Origin: Aphanothece hegewaldii CCALA 016
GTDB taxonomy: Bacteria > Cyanobacteriota > Cyanobacteriia > Cyanobacteriales > Microcystaceae
Length of the DNA stretch: 64,000 bases
Assembly: GCF_003007785.1 (NCBI RefSeq)
Contig: NZ_PXOH01000012.1
Span: 62,001-126,000 of the forward strand
Direction: 5' to 3'
Below, piece by piece: positions 1-8,906 of the stretch. Position 1 is the first letter of the stretch. Each line of letters opens with the position of its first letter. Below the pieces are notes generated by a model. The model was not told where the DNA came from and did no database searches. It saw only the letters and a list, made by a program, of their open reading frames with translations. The position numbers and the translations under genes are program-made.

Positions 1-506
1 TAAAACAACAATGGTCAGAATTAGAAGTAAATCGAAATCCTTTTGCTACCGTTGTCATGGCACATCTAAGGGCATTAGAAACTCGTAAAAATAGAAGGAG
101 ACGCAAAGAATGGAAACTAATTTTAACTAAAAGTTTGTATGAAAAAAGTTACAGCAGAGAAAATATTATTAATCTCTTTCGGTTTATTGATTGGGTGATG
201 AGTTTACCGAAAGAATTAGAAAATGAATTTTGGATTGAAATCACTAATTTTGAGGAAGAAAGACGAATGCCATATATTACCAGTGTTGAAAGACGAGGAA
301 TTGAGATAGGTTTATCTCAGGGTTTAGAACGAGAAAAAGATTTAGTTATACGTCAACTCAAACGTAAGCTAGGAGAATTTGAGTCAGAATACGAAACACA
401 AGTGAGAAGTTTAGAAATTGAGCAAATCGAAGCATTAGGAGAAGCATTATTAGATTTTACCAGTGTCGATGATTTAAGGTTATGGTTATCCAATCAACCA
501 AATTAA
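1..506 (+). CDS. Rpn-family (recombination-promoting nuclease/putative transposase) protein, 5' partial
   Basis: The reading frame is open from the window edge: the codons before the ATG at 57 (from position 3) are in frame and encode a stretch with NPFATVVMAH, so the gene starts outside the window. The visible part is the C-terminal portion of the PD-(D/E)XK-related Rpn/DUF4351-type proteins that are abundant in cyanobacteria: a LFRFIDW segment, MPYITSVER near the middle, then a helical tail (LKRKLGEFE..., ALLDFTSVDDL). The nuclease core itself is not in the window. A role in DNA cleavage is known for the family only. The ATG at 57 should not be taken as the start. Confidence 0.75.
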   Translation, partial: KQQWSELEVNRNPFATVVMAHLRALETRKNRRRRKEWKLILTKSLYEKSYSRENIINLFRFIDWVMSLPKELENEFWIEITNFEEERRMPYITSVERRGIEIGLSQGLEREKDLVIRQLKRKLGEFESEYETQVRSLEIEQIEALGEALLDFTSVDDLRLWLSNQPN

Positions 507-575
507 TCTTATAGGGGTTGACAAAAATAACTAATTGTGCATAATTAATGCAAAAACAATGAGTAAAACGATCGT

Positions 576-728
576 CTATTCTAAAGCGGTAGCCCTTTTT
601 GTATCTGCTATATTATTTAACATTTCATAAGTTTCTCGCAACAGTGCTAGTTTATGTTTCACGATATAATAACTCATTTGTGCAATCAATTGTTTAGCAC
701 GATGGCTTAAGGGCTGTTTTTCTCCCAT
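576..728 (-). CDS. Small hypothetical protein (50 aa)
   Basis: An ATG at 728 on the minus strand opens a 50-codon frame ending at TAG (576-578). The product is basic and helical (contains SHRAKQLIAQMSYYIV and LALLRETYEML). It is read divergently from the transporter starting at 745, so the two start codons lie only 16 bp apart. No clear Shine-Dalgarno sequence is visible and I do not recognise the family. It could be a real short gene, a remnant, or chance in the promoter region of the transporter. Confidence 0.35.
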   Translation of the reverse strand: MGEKQPLSHRAKQLIAQMSYYIVKHKLALLRETYEMLNNIADTKRATALE

Positions 729-744
729 TAAAATTAATTCCGAT

Positions 745-2013
745 ATGATCACTAATCAAAAAAAACTCAGAACTTTGCATCCTTGGTTTTTTATTCCTAC
801 CCTTTATTTTGCTCAAGGGGTTCCTTATATTTTAATCAATAGTGTGTCTGTGATTATTTATAAAAGTTTGGGAATTGATAATGCGACGATTGCTCTTTGG
901 ACAAGTCTTCTTTATCTTCCCTGGGTAATTAAAATGTTTTGGAGTCCATTGGTTGAGTGGTATTCCACTAAAAGAAAATGGATTTTAGTAACACAATTAG
1001 CGATGATGGCTAGTTTACTATTAGCTGCGTTGTCTTTTAATTTAAAAAATTTCTTTTTTCCTTCTTTACTTATATTTACAATAGGAGCCTTGATCTCGGC
1101 AACTTATGATATTGCGGCAGATGGTTTTTATTTAATTGCCTTAAATCCTGAACAACAAGCCGTATTTGCAGGAATTAGGACAATTTTTTATCGAGGTGCT
1201 GTCATTTTTGGTTCTGGCTTTTTAGTATTTTTTGCGGGTTCATTAGGCGTAAAAATTGGAAATATTGCTCTTAGTTGGACAATATCAATAAGTTTAGCGG
1301 CTCTTATTTTTGGTGTTATTTTTCTGTATCATCAATTTGTTTTACCCTATCCTAATGAGGAGCATTCTTCTAAAAAAACAACTCAAAAAATTCCTTTTTT
1401 AGAAATTCTTACCTCTTATTTCCAACAACCTAAAATAGCTTCAATTATTGCTTTTATTTTGCTGTATCGTTTTGGAGAAGCAATGCTACTTAAATTAGTT
1501 TCGCCTTTTTTATTAGATGATCTAGAAGCAGGAGGATTAGGATTAAGTACCGCCGATGTAGGCTTAGTATATGGAACGTTTGGGGTTTTATCTCTAATTA
1601 TTGGAGGAATTTTAGGCGGTATTATTGTTGCTAAATATGGCTTAAGAAGAACGATATTTCCTCTAGCTTTAGCATTACATTTACCTAATATTTTCTTCAT
1701 TTATATGGCAATTAATCAACCACCTTTATCAGTTGTTCTTTTAATAGTAGCGATCGAACAATTTGGCTATGGTTTAGGATTAACCGCATTTATGATTTAT
1801 TTAATGAAAATTGCCAAAGAACCTTATCAAACGTCTTATTATGCAATTTCGACAGGAATTATGGCTTTAGGAATGATGATCCCAGGTGCAATCAGTGGTT
1901 ATCTTCAACAACAAATCGGCTATAAATACTTTTTTATTGTTGTTTGTGCATTGGCATTAGTTGGCATAGCAACTATCTTTTTTCTACCCTGGGATGATGA
2001 AGTTAAAGCTTAA
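745..2013 (+). CDS. MFS transporter, AmpG-like
   Basis: A 422-residue integral membrane protein with about 12 hydrophobic segments. The N-terminus (FFIPTLYFAQGVPYILIN...IYKSLG) and the loop LPWVIKMFWSPLVE match the AmpG/acetyl-CoA-transporter branch of the major facilitator superfamily, which in proteobacteria imports muropeptides. The central loop (about residues 205-220) is hydrophilic, as expected between the two six-helix bundles. A role in cell-wall recycling is an inference; substrates of cyanobacterial members are not established from sequence. It is followed after only 5 bp by convergent cutA. Confidence 0.75.
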   Translation: MITNQKKLRTLHPWFFIPTLYFAQGVPYILINSVSVIIYKSLGIDNATIALWTSLLYLPWVIKMFWSPLVEWYSTKRKWILVTQLAMMASLLLAALSFNLKNFFFPSLLIFTIGALISATYDIAADGFYLIALNPEQQAVFAGIRTIFYRGAVIFGSGFLVFFAGSLGVKIGNIALSWTISISLAALIFGVIFLYHQFVLPYPNEEHSSKKTTQKIPFLEILTSYFQQPKIASIIAFILLYRFGEAMLLKLVSPFLLDDLEAGGLGLSTADVGLVYGTFGVLSLIIGGILGGIIVAKYGLRRTIFPLALALHLPNIFFIYMAINQPPLSVVLLIVAIEQFGYGLGLTAFMIYLMKIAKEPYQTSYYAISTGIMALGMMIPGAISGYLQQQIGYKYFFIVVCALALVGIATIFFLPWDDEVKA

Positions 2014-2018
2014 AAAAA

Positions 2019-2345
2019 TTAGCTGACATTAGCCCCAATCCAATTAAGATAAGACTGAGAACCCTCTATAATCGGTAAAGCTATAATTTCTGGAACTTCA
2101 TAAGAATGTAATTCTTGAATCTTTTTAGCTAATGTATTAAAGTGAGTTAAATCGGTTTTAATTATTAATTGCCATTCTTGCTCATGATGTATTTCTTCTT
2201 GCCATGTGTAGATTGATTGAACGGGAAAAAGAGAGACACAAGCGGCTAATTTAGAAGAGATTAAACTAGATGCGATCGCTTTTCCTTCCGCTTCTGAACT
2301 AGCCGTTACTAAAACAATTCCATAACGGGTAAATTGTTGTTCCAT
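2019..2345 (-). CDS. cutA: CutA divalent-cation tolerance protein
   Basis: Small trimeric ferredoxin-like protein; the CutA family is linked to copper and other divalent cation tolerance in E. coli, though its biochemical role is unresolved. Diagnostic segments are VTASSEAEGKAIA near the start, KLAACVSLFP, SIYTWQEEI and LHSYEVPEIIALP. I chose the ATG at 2345 (MEQQFTRYG...), giving 108 residues, because it begins one base after the stop codon of the upstream pentapeptide gene; the in-frame start four codons earlier would overlap that gene. The one-base spacing suggests a two-gene transcript. Confidence 0.88.
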   Translation of the reverse strand: MEQQFTRYGIVLVTASSEAEGKAIASSLISSKLAACVSLFPVQSIYTWQEEIHHEQEWQLIIKTDLTHFNTLAKKIQELHSYEVPEIIALPIIEGSQSYLNWIGANVS

Positions 2346-2346
2346 A

Positions 2347-3174
2347 CTAAGTAGCAAATCCAGTTTGAAAATTAGAAAAGGGAGTCATATAATTAGATAA
2401 AGCGGCTTGAACTTGACTAATTTGGGCATCGAGAAAAGAGGTGTGAACAAGAACTGCATCCGTTAAATCTGCCTCTTCTAAACACGCACCAAATAAATTA
2501 ACTCCTGTTAAATTGGCTCCTGTTAGATTTACCGATCGTAAATTAGCGCCTTCTAGATTAGCGCCTGTTAAATTTACTCCAGTTAAATCACTACCACTTA
2601 ATCGCGCATCTTTTAAATTGACGTTTTCTAAATTAGCATTACTGAGGTTGACTTCTTTGAGAAAAGCTGAACTTAAATTAGCGTGATTTAAACTAACATT
2701 ACTGAAATTGGCTCCAGATAATCTAGCTTCTTGTAAATTTGCCCAATTTAAGTTAACATCTGTCAGATTAGCTTCTCGTAGATTGACGCGATAAAGATTC
2801 GCACCGCAAAGGTTCGCCCCTGCTAAATCCGAGGCTCTTAAATTTGCGTTCTGTAAATCAGCCCCACTTAATTTAGCTCTTCTTAGCGACGATTTCACCA
2901 TAAAAGCACCATTAAGACTTGCTTTTGTCAGATCAGCTTCGGCTAATTGTGCTTGACTCATTTTAGCAAAGCTTAGATTTGCCCAATTTAATCTTGCTCG
3001 CTCTAACTGAGATTTAGTCAAAAAAGCTCGACTTAAATCCGTTCCCATCAAATTAGCTTCACTCAGGTTGACTCCGATTAACATAATTCGAGCCAAATCC
3101 GCGCTTTTAAGTTCTATTCCAGTAAATTCTCTTTCTCCTTTTTCATAGGATCTGAGTAATTGATGAAGTTTCAT
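2347..3174 (-). CDS. Pentapeptide-repeat protein
   Basis: 275 residues, almost entirely A(N/D)Lxx-type pentapeptides (for example GANLCGANLYRVNLREANL, then LTGANLEGANLRSVNL) from about residue 20 to 250, predicting a right-handed quadrilateral beta-helix. No signal peptide is seen, so it is probably cytoplasmic. Function of most cyanobacterial pentapeptide proteins is unknown; DNA-mimic activity is known only for the Qnr/MfpA branch and is not implied here. It precedes cutA by one base and is probably cotranscribed with it. Confidence 0.85.
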   Translation of the reverse strand: MKLHQLLRSYEKGEREFTGIELKSADLARIMLIGVNLSEANLMGTDLSRAFLTKSQLERARLNWANLSFAKMSQAQLAEADLTKASLNGAFMVKSSLRRAKLSGADLQNANLRASDLAGANLCGANLYRVNLREANLTDVNLNWANLQEARLSGANFSNVSLNHANLSSAFLKEVNLSNANLENVNLKDARLSGSDLTGVNLTGANLEGANLRSVNLTGANLTGVNLFGACLEEADLTDAVLVHTSFLDAQISQVQAALSNYMTPFSNFQTGFAT

Positions 3175-3618
3175 AGGCTTAAATTTTCGCTCGTTGGTTG
3201 TAGGATCAATGGTTTTATACCAACAAAAAACTCGTTTAAAATTAATGTTATATATGTATTTTTAATTTATTCTTATCTTGTTTTTCTCGTCTTTAGATTA
3301 TTTTGTCTGTATCCAATGTTACTCTATGATTGAGCCAAATCATAAGAGATAAATCTATTTTGTTAAAAAACTTAGTGTTTAAAACACCAATTACAGTATA
3401 AATAACTAAACCCATAATTTAGCTAATCTATAGCTCAGAAAAAATACTGAATTTATCAATTAATTGATATAAGCTCTGAGCAAATTGAATAAATGGAAAG
3501 GAAATAAAAATTGACTCCTTATCTCTAACTTTGACGTAAAACCGTCCACAAAAAAATTAGTCTTAAGACATAAAAAAACAAATAGCTAAGACCAAAAGTT
3601 GTTATAACAGAACAAAAG
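3175..3618. other. Gene-free AT-rich spacer
   Basis: 444 bp between two minus-strand genes. I see no coding frame and no tRNA. It holds short palindromes (a 13-bp one at about 3375-3387 and GTCTTAAGAC at about 3561-3570) and very AT-rich tracts. It must contain the promoter of the pentapeptide/cutA pair near its left end and the 3' end of the HTH gene at its right end. Confidence 0.5.
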
Positions 3619-4518
3619 CTAATTAGAAGAAACGGAATAAATCCGACCATCTAACAAAATACGAGTAATTCCTTTAGCCTCAAGATAGCTATGAGTTTTA
3701 GCGATAACTTGAGCATCAGGAACTTTAATCACCCGTTCGCGCCGCCTTGAAAAACGTTTAGCCACACGATGACTATCAAAAACGGGTAAAGTACGCCGTT
3801 GATTTTCATCCCCAGAAACTTTTCCTAATTCAGCAAAATCTTTTAGAGGACGAGTAATTAATTCGGAGGAGCGATCGATTACAAGATAACAAGTTTTAGG
3901 GAAACTCGCTGAGGATAAAGGTAATATTTTTAACTGGGCTGTTTTGGGTAAAGGTTGAGTAAAACGAATCTCCTCTTCATCATCTTCCCAGTCTTCGTCT
4001 TCATCGTCGTCATCATCATCATCATCTTCAAGATCGGATAAATCTTCCCCTAACAGTTCTTCGAGTACCATGACTTCCATTGGGGAAACCGCTTCCTCTA
4101 TATCCTCGTCATCTTCTAGAGGCTCAAAAGTTTCCTCCTCTTTCAGTAACAAAGGAAGTTCGATTTGTTTAATCGGTTTTTCAATTGGAGCTTTTTCTGT
4201 GGGTTTGTCGATTACCTTTTTCTCAGTTTTGTTTTTAACAACAGGCAAATCTACCGCAACCGATGGCTTTTCGAGAACATTTTCTTGGTGTTGTGGTTCG
4301 TCTTTTGAATCATTCCCTCGCTTGGGAGTACGAGCGAGGCGTTTTTGTTGAATTAAATCTTCGTATTCTGACTCAGACAGAAAACTTTTCAAAAAACGGC
4401 TAATCGTCGAACTACTCACCCCATAACGCTCGGCTAAAGTGGAAGTGGTTTCCTCCGTCTCCCGATAAAGCTTAAGAATTTCTTGTTTTGTGTCTTCGGT
4501 CAGTTTTTTGGGACTCAT
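3619..4518 (-). CDS. HTH protein with acidic central region
   Basis: 299 residues. Residues about 5-45 (LTEDTKQEILKLYRETEETT...LAERYGVSSSTISRFLKSFL) form a helix-turn-helix resembling transposase/Sigma70-region-4-like HTH domains. A low-complexity linker follows, rich in K/E/P, then a strongly acidic run near residues 155-180 made almost only of D and E. The C-terminal ~100 residues (from about TAQLKILPLSSASFPKTCYL to the end) look folded and end in ITRILLDGRIYSVSSN. The domain layout suggests a DNA-binding protein; target and role are unknown. It is read divergently from carA. Confidence 0.65.
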   Translation of the reverse strand: MSPKKLTEDTKQEILKLYRETEETTSTLAERYGVSSSTISRFLKSFLSESEYEDLIQQKRLARTPKRGNDSKDEPQHQENVLEKPSVAVDLPVVKNKTEKKVIDKPTEKAPIEKPIKQIELPLLLKEEETFEPLEDDEDIEEAVSPMEVMVLEELLGEDLSDLEDDDDDDDDEDEDWEDDEEEIRFTQPLPKTAQLKILPLSSASFPKTCYLVIDRSSELITRPLKDFAELGKVSGDENQRRTLPVFDSHRVAKRFSRRRERVIKVPDAQVIAKTHSYLEAKGITRILLDGRIYSVSSN

Positions 4519-4689
4519 ATCCTTTTACGGTGGTTTGGGCTGTTCTTAAAAAAGTTGGTCAGAGCTTTTGCATCTGCTAGTATTAACAGGAGCCAAAACT
4601 CACTCATTAATAGGTGAAATTAATCACTTGATCTAGTCTATCGCTCATCAACATTTTTTATCGCTACTAACAACTAAAAAGTTACGATT

Positions 4690-5832
4690 ATGTCAATTCT
4701 CAAAGGTAAACCCGCACTACTGGTTTTAGCTGACGGAACAGCTTATCGAGGTTGGTCGTTTGGTGCGACAGGAACAACCGTCGGAGAAGTTGTATTTAAT
4801 ACAGGAATGACAGGATATCAGGAAGTTTTGACCGATCCGAGCTATGCTGGTCAAATTGTTACGTTTACATATCCTGAATTGGGGAACACTGGAGTTAATC
4901 CCGAAGACGAAGAATCACAACGCCCTCAAGTTCGCGGGGTGGTTGCTCGTAATATAACCCATCGTCCCAGTAATTGGCGATCGACTCAATCTTTAAGCGA
5001 ATATCTCATACAACACAAAATTATCGGCATTTATGGCATTGATACCCGCGCTTTAACTCGACAACTGCGCTCAGTCGGTGCCATGAATGGAGGAATTTCA
5101 ACCGAAATCCTCAACCCTGATGAGTTTACGCGTCAAATTCAAGCAACACCGTCGATGGCTGGTCTAAACTTAGTTAAAGAAGTGACAACCCGCACGATTT
5201 ATGAATGGTCTACCCCAACTGCTCCTAATTGGGAGTTTCGCCCCGAAAATGGAGAAGAAAAAGCATCTTTAACCGTCGTTGCGATTGATTTTGGGGTTAA
5301 ACGCAATATTTTACGTCGTTTAGCGAGTTACGGCTGTCGCGTGATTGTTGTTCCAGCGAATACCCCCCCAGAAGAAATTTTAAAATACAATCCTGATGGA
5401 ATTTTCTTATCGAATGGCCCTGGTGATCCCTCGGCTGTTTTAGAGGGCATCGAAACCACCAAAGCTTTACTAGAAGCCCAAAAACCGACTTTTGGTATTT
5501 GTATGGGACACCAAATTTTAGGTTTATCCTTGGGGGCTCAAACTTTTAAATTAAAATTTGGTCATCGGGGATTGAATCAACCTGCGGGTTTAGAACAGCA
5601 ACAAGTCGAGATTACTAGCCAAAATCACGGTTTTGCCGTTAGTCCAGATTCATTAGGGGCTGATGTTGAAATTACTCATTTGAATTTAAACGATCGCACC
5701 GTAGCCGGACTACAACACAAATCTTTACCTTTCTTTTCAGTACAATATCATCCAGAGGCCAGCCCTGGGCCACACGATGCCGATTATTTGTTTGAAAAGT
5801 TTGTTAATCTGATGCGAGACAATCGTAAATAA
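4690..5832 (+). CDS. carA: Carbamoyl-phosphate synthase small subunit
   Basis: CarA hydrolyses glutamine and passes ammonia to CarB to make carbamoyl phosphate for arginine and pyrimidine synthesis. 380 residues, the normal length. The N-terminal CPSase domain ([35 protein letters not shown]) is followed by a class I glutamine amidotransferase domain with [15 protein letters not shown] (nucleophile Cys), and a C-terminal [12 protein letters not shown] carrying the catalytic His and Glu. carB is not in the window. Start ATG 4690 fits the family N-terminus. Confidence 0.95.
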   Translation: MSILKGKPALLVLADGTAYRGWSFGATGTTVGEVVFNTGMTGYQEVLTDPSYAGQIVTFTYPELGNTGVNPEDEESQRPQVRGVVARNITHRPSNWRSTQSLSEYLIQHKIIGIYGIDTRALTRQLRSVGAMNGGISTEILNPDEFTRQIQATPSMAGLNLVKEVTTRTIYEWSTPTAPNWEFRPENGEEKASLTVVAIDFGVKRNILRRLASYGCRVIVVPANTPPEEILKYNPDGIFLSNGPGDPSAVLEGIETTKALLEAQKPTFGICMGHQILGLSLGAQTFKLKFGHRGLNQPAGLEQQQVEITSQNHGFAVSPDSLGADVEITHLNLNDRTVAGLQHKSLPFFSVQYHPEASPGPHDADYLFEKFVNLMRDNRK

Positions 5833-5903
5833 TCTGTAGTAGCGTCAGAAAAAAAGAAAAAAACTACGCTATACTAGACCATTGTTCGACTAGGCCGATT
5901 ATC

Positions 5904-5918
5904 AAGGAGGAAGCTATT
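5904..5918 (+). promoter_or_regulatory. Strong Shine-Dalgarno with candidate ATT start codon
   Basis: AAGGAGG at 5904-5910 is a perfect anti-SD match. Five bases later is ATT (5916-5918), in frame with the STAS gene. The first conventional alternative, TTG at 5934, lies 23 bases from the SD, too far for normal initiation. No ATG or GTG lies in frame at suitable spacing. Confidence 0.6.
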
Positions 5919-6284
5919 CCTGAACCACTCAACTTGACCGTTAGTTTAAGAGGAACTCGTGAGGTCAAGGATAACTATCAAATTTTTCGTCTAACTGGCT
6001 TACTCGATGCTTTTTCTGAACCGACTTTCCGAAAAGTGATCGGGACTCATATTGAAGAAGGGCCAGCTAATGTGATCTTGGTTCTTTCTCAGATTGATTT
6101 TATCGATAGCTCTGGCTTAGGAGCATTAGTTCAGTTAGTTAAAAAAGCGAACACGGAGGGCGGTAGTTTACAGATTGTGACCAATCCAAGAGTCACTCAA
6201 ACTGTTAAACTGGTTCGTTTAGAAAAGTTTCTCTCTCTCCAAAATTCTGTTGAAGAAGCGATTTCTAAGGTAGAAAAGAGTTAG
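5916..6284 (+). CDS. STAS-domain anti-sigma-factor antagonist
   Basis: A single STAS domain of the SpoIIAA type. With the ATT start the protein has 122 residues; from TTG 5934 it has 116. The core includes YQIFRLTGLLDAFSEPTFR, then VILVLSQIDFIDSSGLGALVQ, where the Ser in DSSGLG is the residue that partner kinases phosphorylate in this family, and VKLVRLEKFLSL. It presumably works with an anti-sigma/phosphatase partner encoded elsewhere. See the separate entry for the start-site choice. It follows carA by about 80 bp and may be independently transcribed. Confidence 0.85.
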   Translation: MPEPLNLTVSLRGTREVKDNYQIFRLTGLLDAFSEPTFRKVIGTHIEEGPANVILVLSQIDFIDSSGLGALVQLVKKANTEGGSLQIVTNPRVTQTVKLVRLEKFLSLQNSVEEAISKVEKS

Positions 6285-6306
6285 AGGAATCAATTTGGTG
6301 TCCGCA

Positions 6307-6366
6307 GTGGTGCAAGCCCATGTATCAATTAAGAACAAATGGGTTGCATCATGTTTTAGTTTTTAA
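6307..6366 (+). terminator. Hairpin with T-rich tail after the STAS gene
   Basis: GCAAGCCCAT and ATGGGTTGC form an imperfect stem across an AT-rich loop, followed by TTTTAGTTTTT. It lies just after the STAS stop codon and before mrnC, so an intrinsic terminator is likely, but the loop is long. Confidence 0.45.
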
Positions 6367-6409
6367 GTGAAAAAATTACTAATGAGAATGATGATTAATT
6401 AAAATTGTA

Positions 6410-6829
6410 ATGATGGATGATTCTGACTTATTGCGTCTTCAGTTCATTTTAAGGGTTGAAAAATCAGCTATACCCGTAGCACAATTATCGCCCACTTCTT
6501 TAGCCTATATTGGAGACGCGGTTTATGAATTGTATATTCGGACTCATTTTTTATTACCCCCTAAAAAAATTTCTGACTATCATAATCAAGTTGTGTCCAA
6601 AGTTCGCGCCGAAACTCAAGCCGCTTATCTTCAAGAATTAGAACCCTATTTAACTGAATCTGAACAGAATGTTATTAGACGTGGGCGCAATGGTGCGAAA
6701 AGAGAGCCTAAACGTCTTTCACCCCAACTCTATCAACAAGCGAGTAGTTTAGAAACATTAATCGGTTATCTTTATTTGTCTGATCCTCAGCGTTTGAAGC
6801 AACTCTTAGGAAAGCTGAAGCTCGATTAG
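6410..6829 (+). CDS. mrnC: Mini-ribonuclease III
   Basis: A 139-residue RNase III-like catalytic domain without a double-stranded RNA-binding domain, the hallmark of Mini-III, which matures 23S rRNA ends. The motif LAYIGDAVYELYIR corresponds to the RNase III signature region with its acidic residues, and SSLETLIGYLYLSD near the C-terminus to the second acidic cluster (E). NGAKREPKRLSP is the basic segment conserved in Mini-III. The start could equally be the second Met at 6413. It is followed by another rRNA-processing gene, rlmB. Confidence 0.88.
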   Translation: MMDDSDLLRLQFILRVEKSAIPVAQLSPTSLAYIGDAVYELYIRTHFLLPPKKISDYHNQVVSKVRAETQAAYLQELEPYLTESEQNVIRRGRNGAKREPKRLSPQLYQQASSLETLIGYLYLSDPQRLKQLLGKLKLD

Positions 6830-6895
6830 TTTTTTAATAGTATTTATTAATCTTGTAGGAATTATAGTTTTATTATTCTTATCTGTCTAAAAATC

Positions 6896-7801
6896 ATGGT
6901 TGAACAACATTCAAAACCCAAACGAATTCAAGATCGTAAACCAAAATCGTCTTTTAAACGCTCTATTAAGCCGATTCAAGCTCGAATTACGCCTTCTACG
7001 GTGGAAACAGACCTTGAAAGCAATGATTTAATTTATGGTCGTCATCCTGTTTTAACAGCAATGGAAAGCGATCGCCAACTCAATCGTATTTGGATTATCT
7101 CTCGCTTGCGGTATGATCCCCGATTTCTTCCTTTATTAAATGATGCAAAAGCCAACGGAACTGTTATTGATGAAGTTGATCCCCAACGTCTGAGTCAAAT
7201 TACTCAAGGTGGCAATCATCAAGGGATCGTAGCGCAAGTATCACCTTACACTTACACCGAATTATCGGATCTTTTAGAAAGAGCGAAAACTAAAACATCA
7301 TCACCCGTTATTGTTATTGCCGATGGGATCACTGATCCCCATAACTTAGGTGCCATTATTCGGACAACCGAAGCCGTCGGCGCACAAGGGATGATTATTC
7401 CGCAACGACGCGCATCGGGGATCACATCTACTGTTTTAAAAGTCGCAGCAGGAGCTTTAGAACATTTACCTGTTGCTAGAGTGGTTAATTTGCACCGTGC
7501 TTTAGAAGAACTTAAAGAGGCTGGTTTCTGGATTTATGGTACAGCCGCTAACAATGGTAAACACATACACACCGTTGATTTAAAAGGGGCTATAGGCTTG
7601 GTTGTCGGTTCAGAAGGCGAAGGGTTAAGCTTACTAACACAGCGTTGTTGTGATGAGTTGATTTCGGTTCCCCTAGCGGGGAAAACTCCTAGTTTAAATG
7701 CGTCAGTGGCTACAGCGATGGCTTTATATGAGATTTATCGACAACGCTACTCAGATCCGATTTATCTAGAATCTGTATCTTCTAGCACTTCCCAAAAATG
7801 A
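6896..7801 (+). CDS. rlmB: 23S rRNA 2'-O-ribose methyltransferase (TrmH/RlmB family)
   Basis: 301 residues. After a basic N-terminal tail (about residues 1-45) comes a substrate-binding domain ([11 protein letters not shown]..., [12 protein letters not shown]) and a SPOUT methyltransferase domain with the trefoil-knot motifs [31 protein letters not shown] and [22 protein letters not shown]. Members methylate a guanosine ribose in 23S rRNA (G2251 in E. coli). Placement right after mrnC suits a ribosome-maturation role. Confidence 0.9.
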   Translation: MVEQHSKPKRIQDRKPKSSFKRSIKPIQARITPSTVETDLESNDLIYGRHPVLTAMESDRQLNRIWIISRLRYDPRFLPLLNDAKANGTVIDEVDPQRLSQITQGGNHQGIVAQVSPYTYTELSDLLERAKTKTSSPVIVIADGITDPHNLGAIIRTTEAVGAQGMIIPQRRASGITSTVLKVAAGALEHLPVARVVNLHRALEELKEAGFWIYGTAANNGKHIHTVDLKGAIGLVVGSEGEGLSLLTQRCCDELISVPLAGKTPSLNASVATAMALYEIYRQRYSDPIYLESVSSSTSQK

Positions 7802-7901
7802 CATTACAAAGTATAACTAAGATGACGAAAGGTCAAAAATTGTAAATAAATATTAACTGCCTCTGACTTTAACAAACAACCTTAGACAGGACAATTTGAG
7901 G

Positions 7902-8186
7902 ATGAAAGAACTACTGCTTAAGCTATTGGATATCGTCGGACTTGCCTTTTGGGTAGAAATAACAACCGAAAACCCACGGTGTACATACTATTTCGGCCCA
8001 TTTTTGCAAAAAGCGGAAGCAACGGCCGCCCAAGTCGGATATGTCGAAGACTTACAAAGCGAAGGGGCGAAAAATATCAAAGTTTCTATTAAGCGTTGTA
8101 AGCCTGCTAATTTAACAATTTTTGACGATCGAGAAGATTCAAAAAAATTTAGTAGTGTTCCAACCTTTAGCGGACAATCGTTTTAG
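7902..8186 (+). CDS. DUF1816 protein
   Basis: 94 residues from ATG 7902; an in-frame TTG two codons earlier is less likely. The core LAFWVEITTENPRCTYYFGPFLQKAEA...GYVEDL is the DUF1816 domain, found in cyanobacteria and related in shape to CpcD/linker-like small domains. No signal peptide or membrane segment. Exact role is unknown. Confidence 0.8.
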   Translation: MKELLLKLLDIVGLAFWVEITTENPRCTYYFGPFLQKAEATAAQVGYVEDLQSEGAKNIKVSIKRCKPANLTIFDDREDSKKFSSVPTFSGQSF

Positions 8187-8313
8187 TTAATCAAAGCAAC
8201 AATTTTTCAATTGTAAAGGTTTGCTAACGAATACAACTGGGTGAGATCTCACGAATTCACCCATTAGTCATTTGCTTGTAGAATAAAAGTAGGACGGTAT
8301 AGAAAGAGGAATT

Positions 8314-8829
8314 ATGCCGATGAATAGTATTTCTACACGCAATGATAAAAGCATTGACTGGCCAACTCTAGTCATGTTTACGTTAGGGTTTTGGTTGAGT
8401 GCAAGTCTGATTTTAGACTTAGTAATTATGCCTAGCTTATCGGCTTCAGGAATGATGGCGCAAAACGGTTTTGCTAGTGCAGGTTATTCACTTTTTGGTA
8501 TTTTTAATCGTATTGAATTAGTCTGTGCTGCTACTATTTTGAGTGGTTTTTTAATTTTTTCTCGCAATCATACTTTAATTCATTTACGTCAAACTTGGTT
8601 GATCGCTTTAGCGGGTGTTTTATTCGTCATTCCCCTAATTTATACCTATATTCTTACGCCTCAAATGAGTGGCTTAGGACTCAGCTTAAATGCCTTTGAC
8701 ACGGTTCAAACCATGCCAACAGGGATGATTTATCTGCATGAGGGATATTGGGTATTAGAAGCAATCAAGTTTATCGCTGGTTTAACACTTTTACGCTGGT
8801 GTTATCGAGATTCTTGTAGAATCGCTTAA
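8314..8829 (+). CDS. Four-helix membrane protein, DUF4149-like
   Basis: 171 residues with four hydrophobic segments (roughly residues 18-45, 60-82, 92-115 and 145-160). The motif GFWLSASLILDLVIMPSL in helix 1 and the HEGYWVLEAIK region before helix 4 resemble the DUF4149/TMEM205-like family of small integral membrane proteins. No catalytic motif is obvious. The tentative start is the ATG at 8314, with AGAGG seven bases upstream; the Met two codons later is also possible. Confidence 0.6.
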   Translation: MPMNSISTRNDKSIDWPTLVMFTLGFWLSASLILDLVIMPSLSASGMMAQNGFASAGYSLFGIFNRIELVCAATILSGFLIFSRNHTLIHLRQTWLIALAGVLFVIPLIYTYILTPQMSGLGLSLNAFDTVQTMPTGMIYLHEGYWVLEAIKFIAGLTLLRWCYRDSCRIA

Positions 8830-8906
8830 TTTTTATCGGATCAATTATGATCATGATGATTAAGGGTAGGATTTTGCCTACCCTAACTTTTTAAAAAATT
8901 TAGCCG

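Noticed and set aside
5934-6284. STAS gene starting at TTG 5934
   Set aside because: Its distance from the only Shine-Dalgarno sequence is too long; ATT 5916 is better placed, though not proven.
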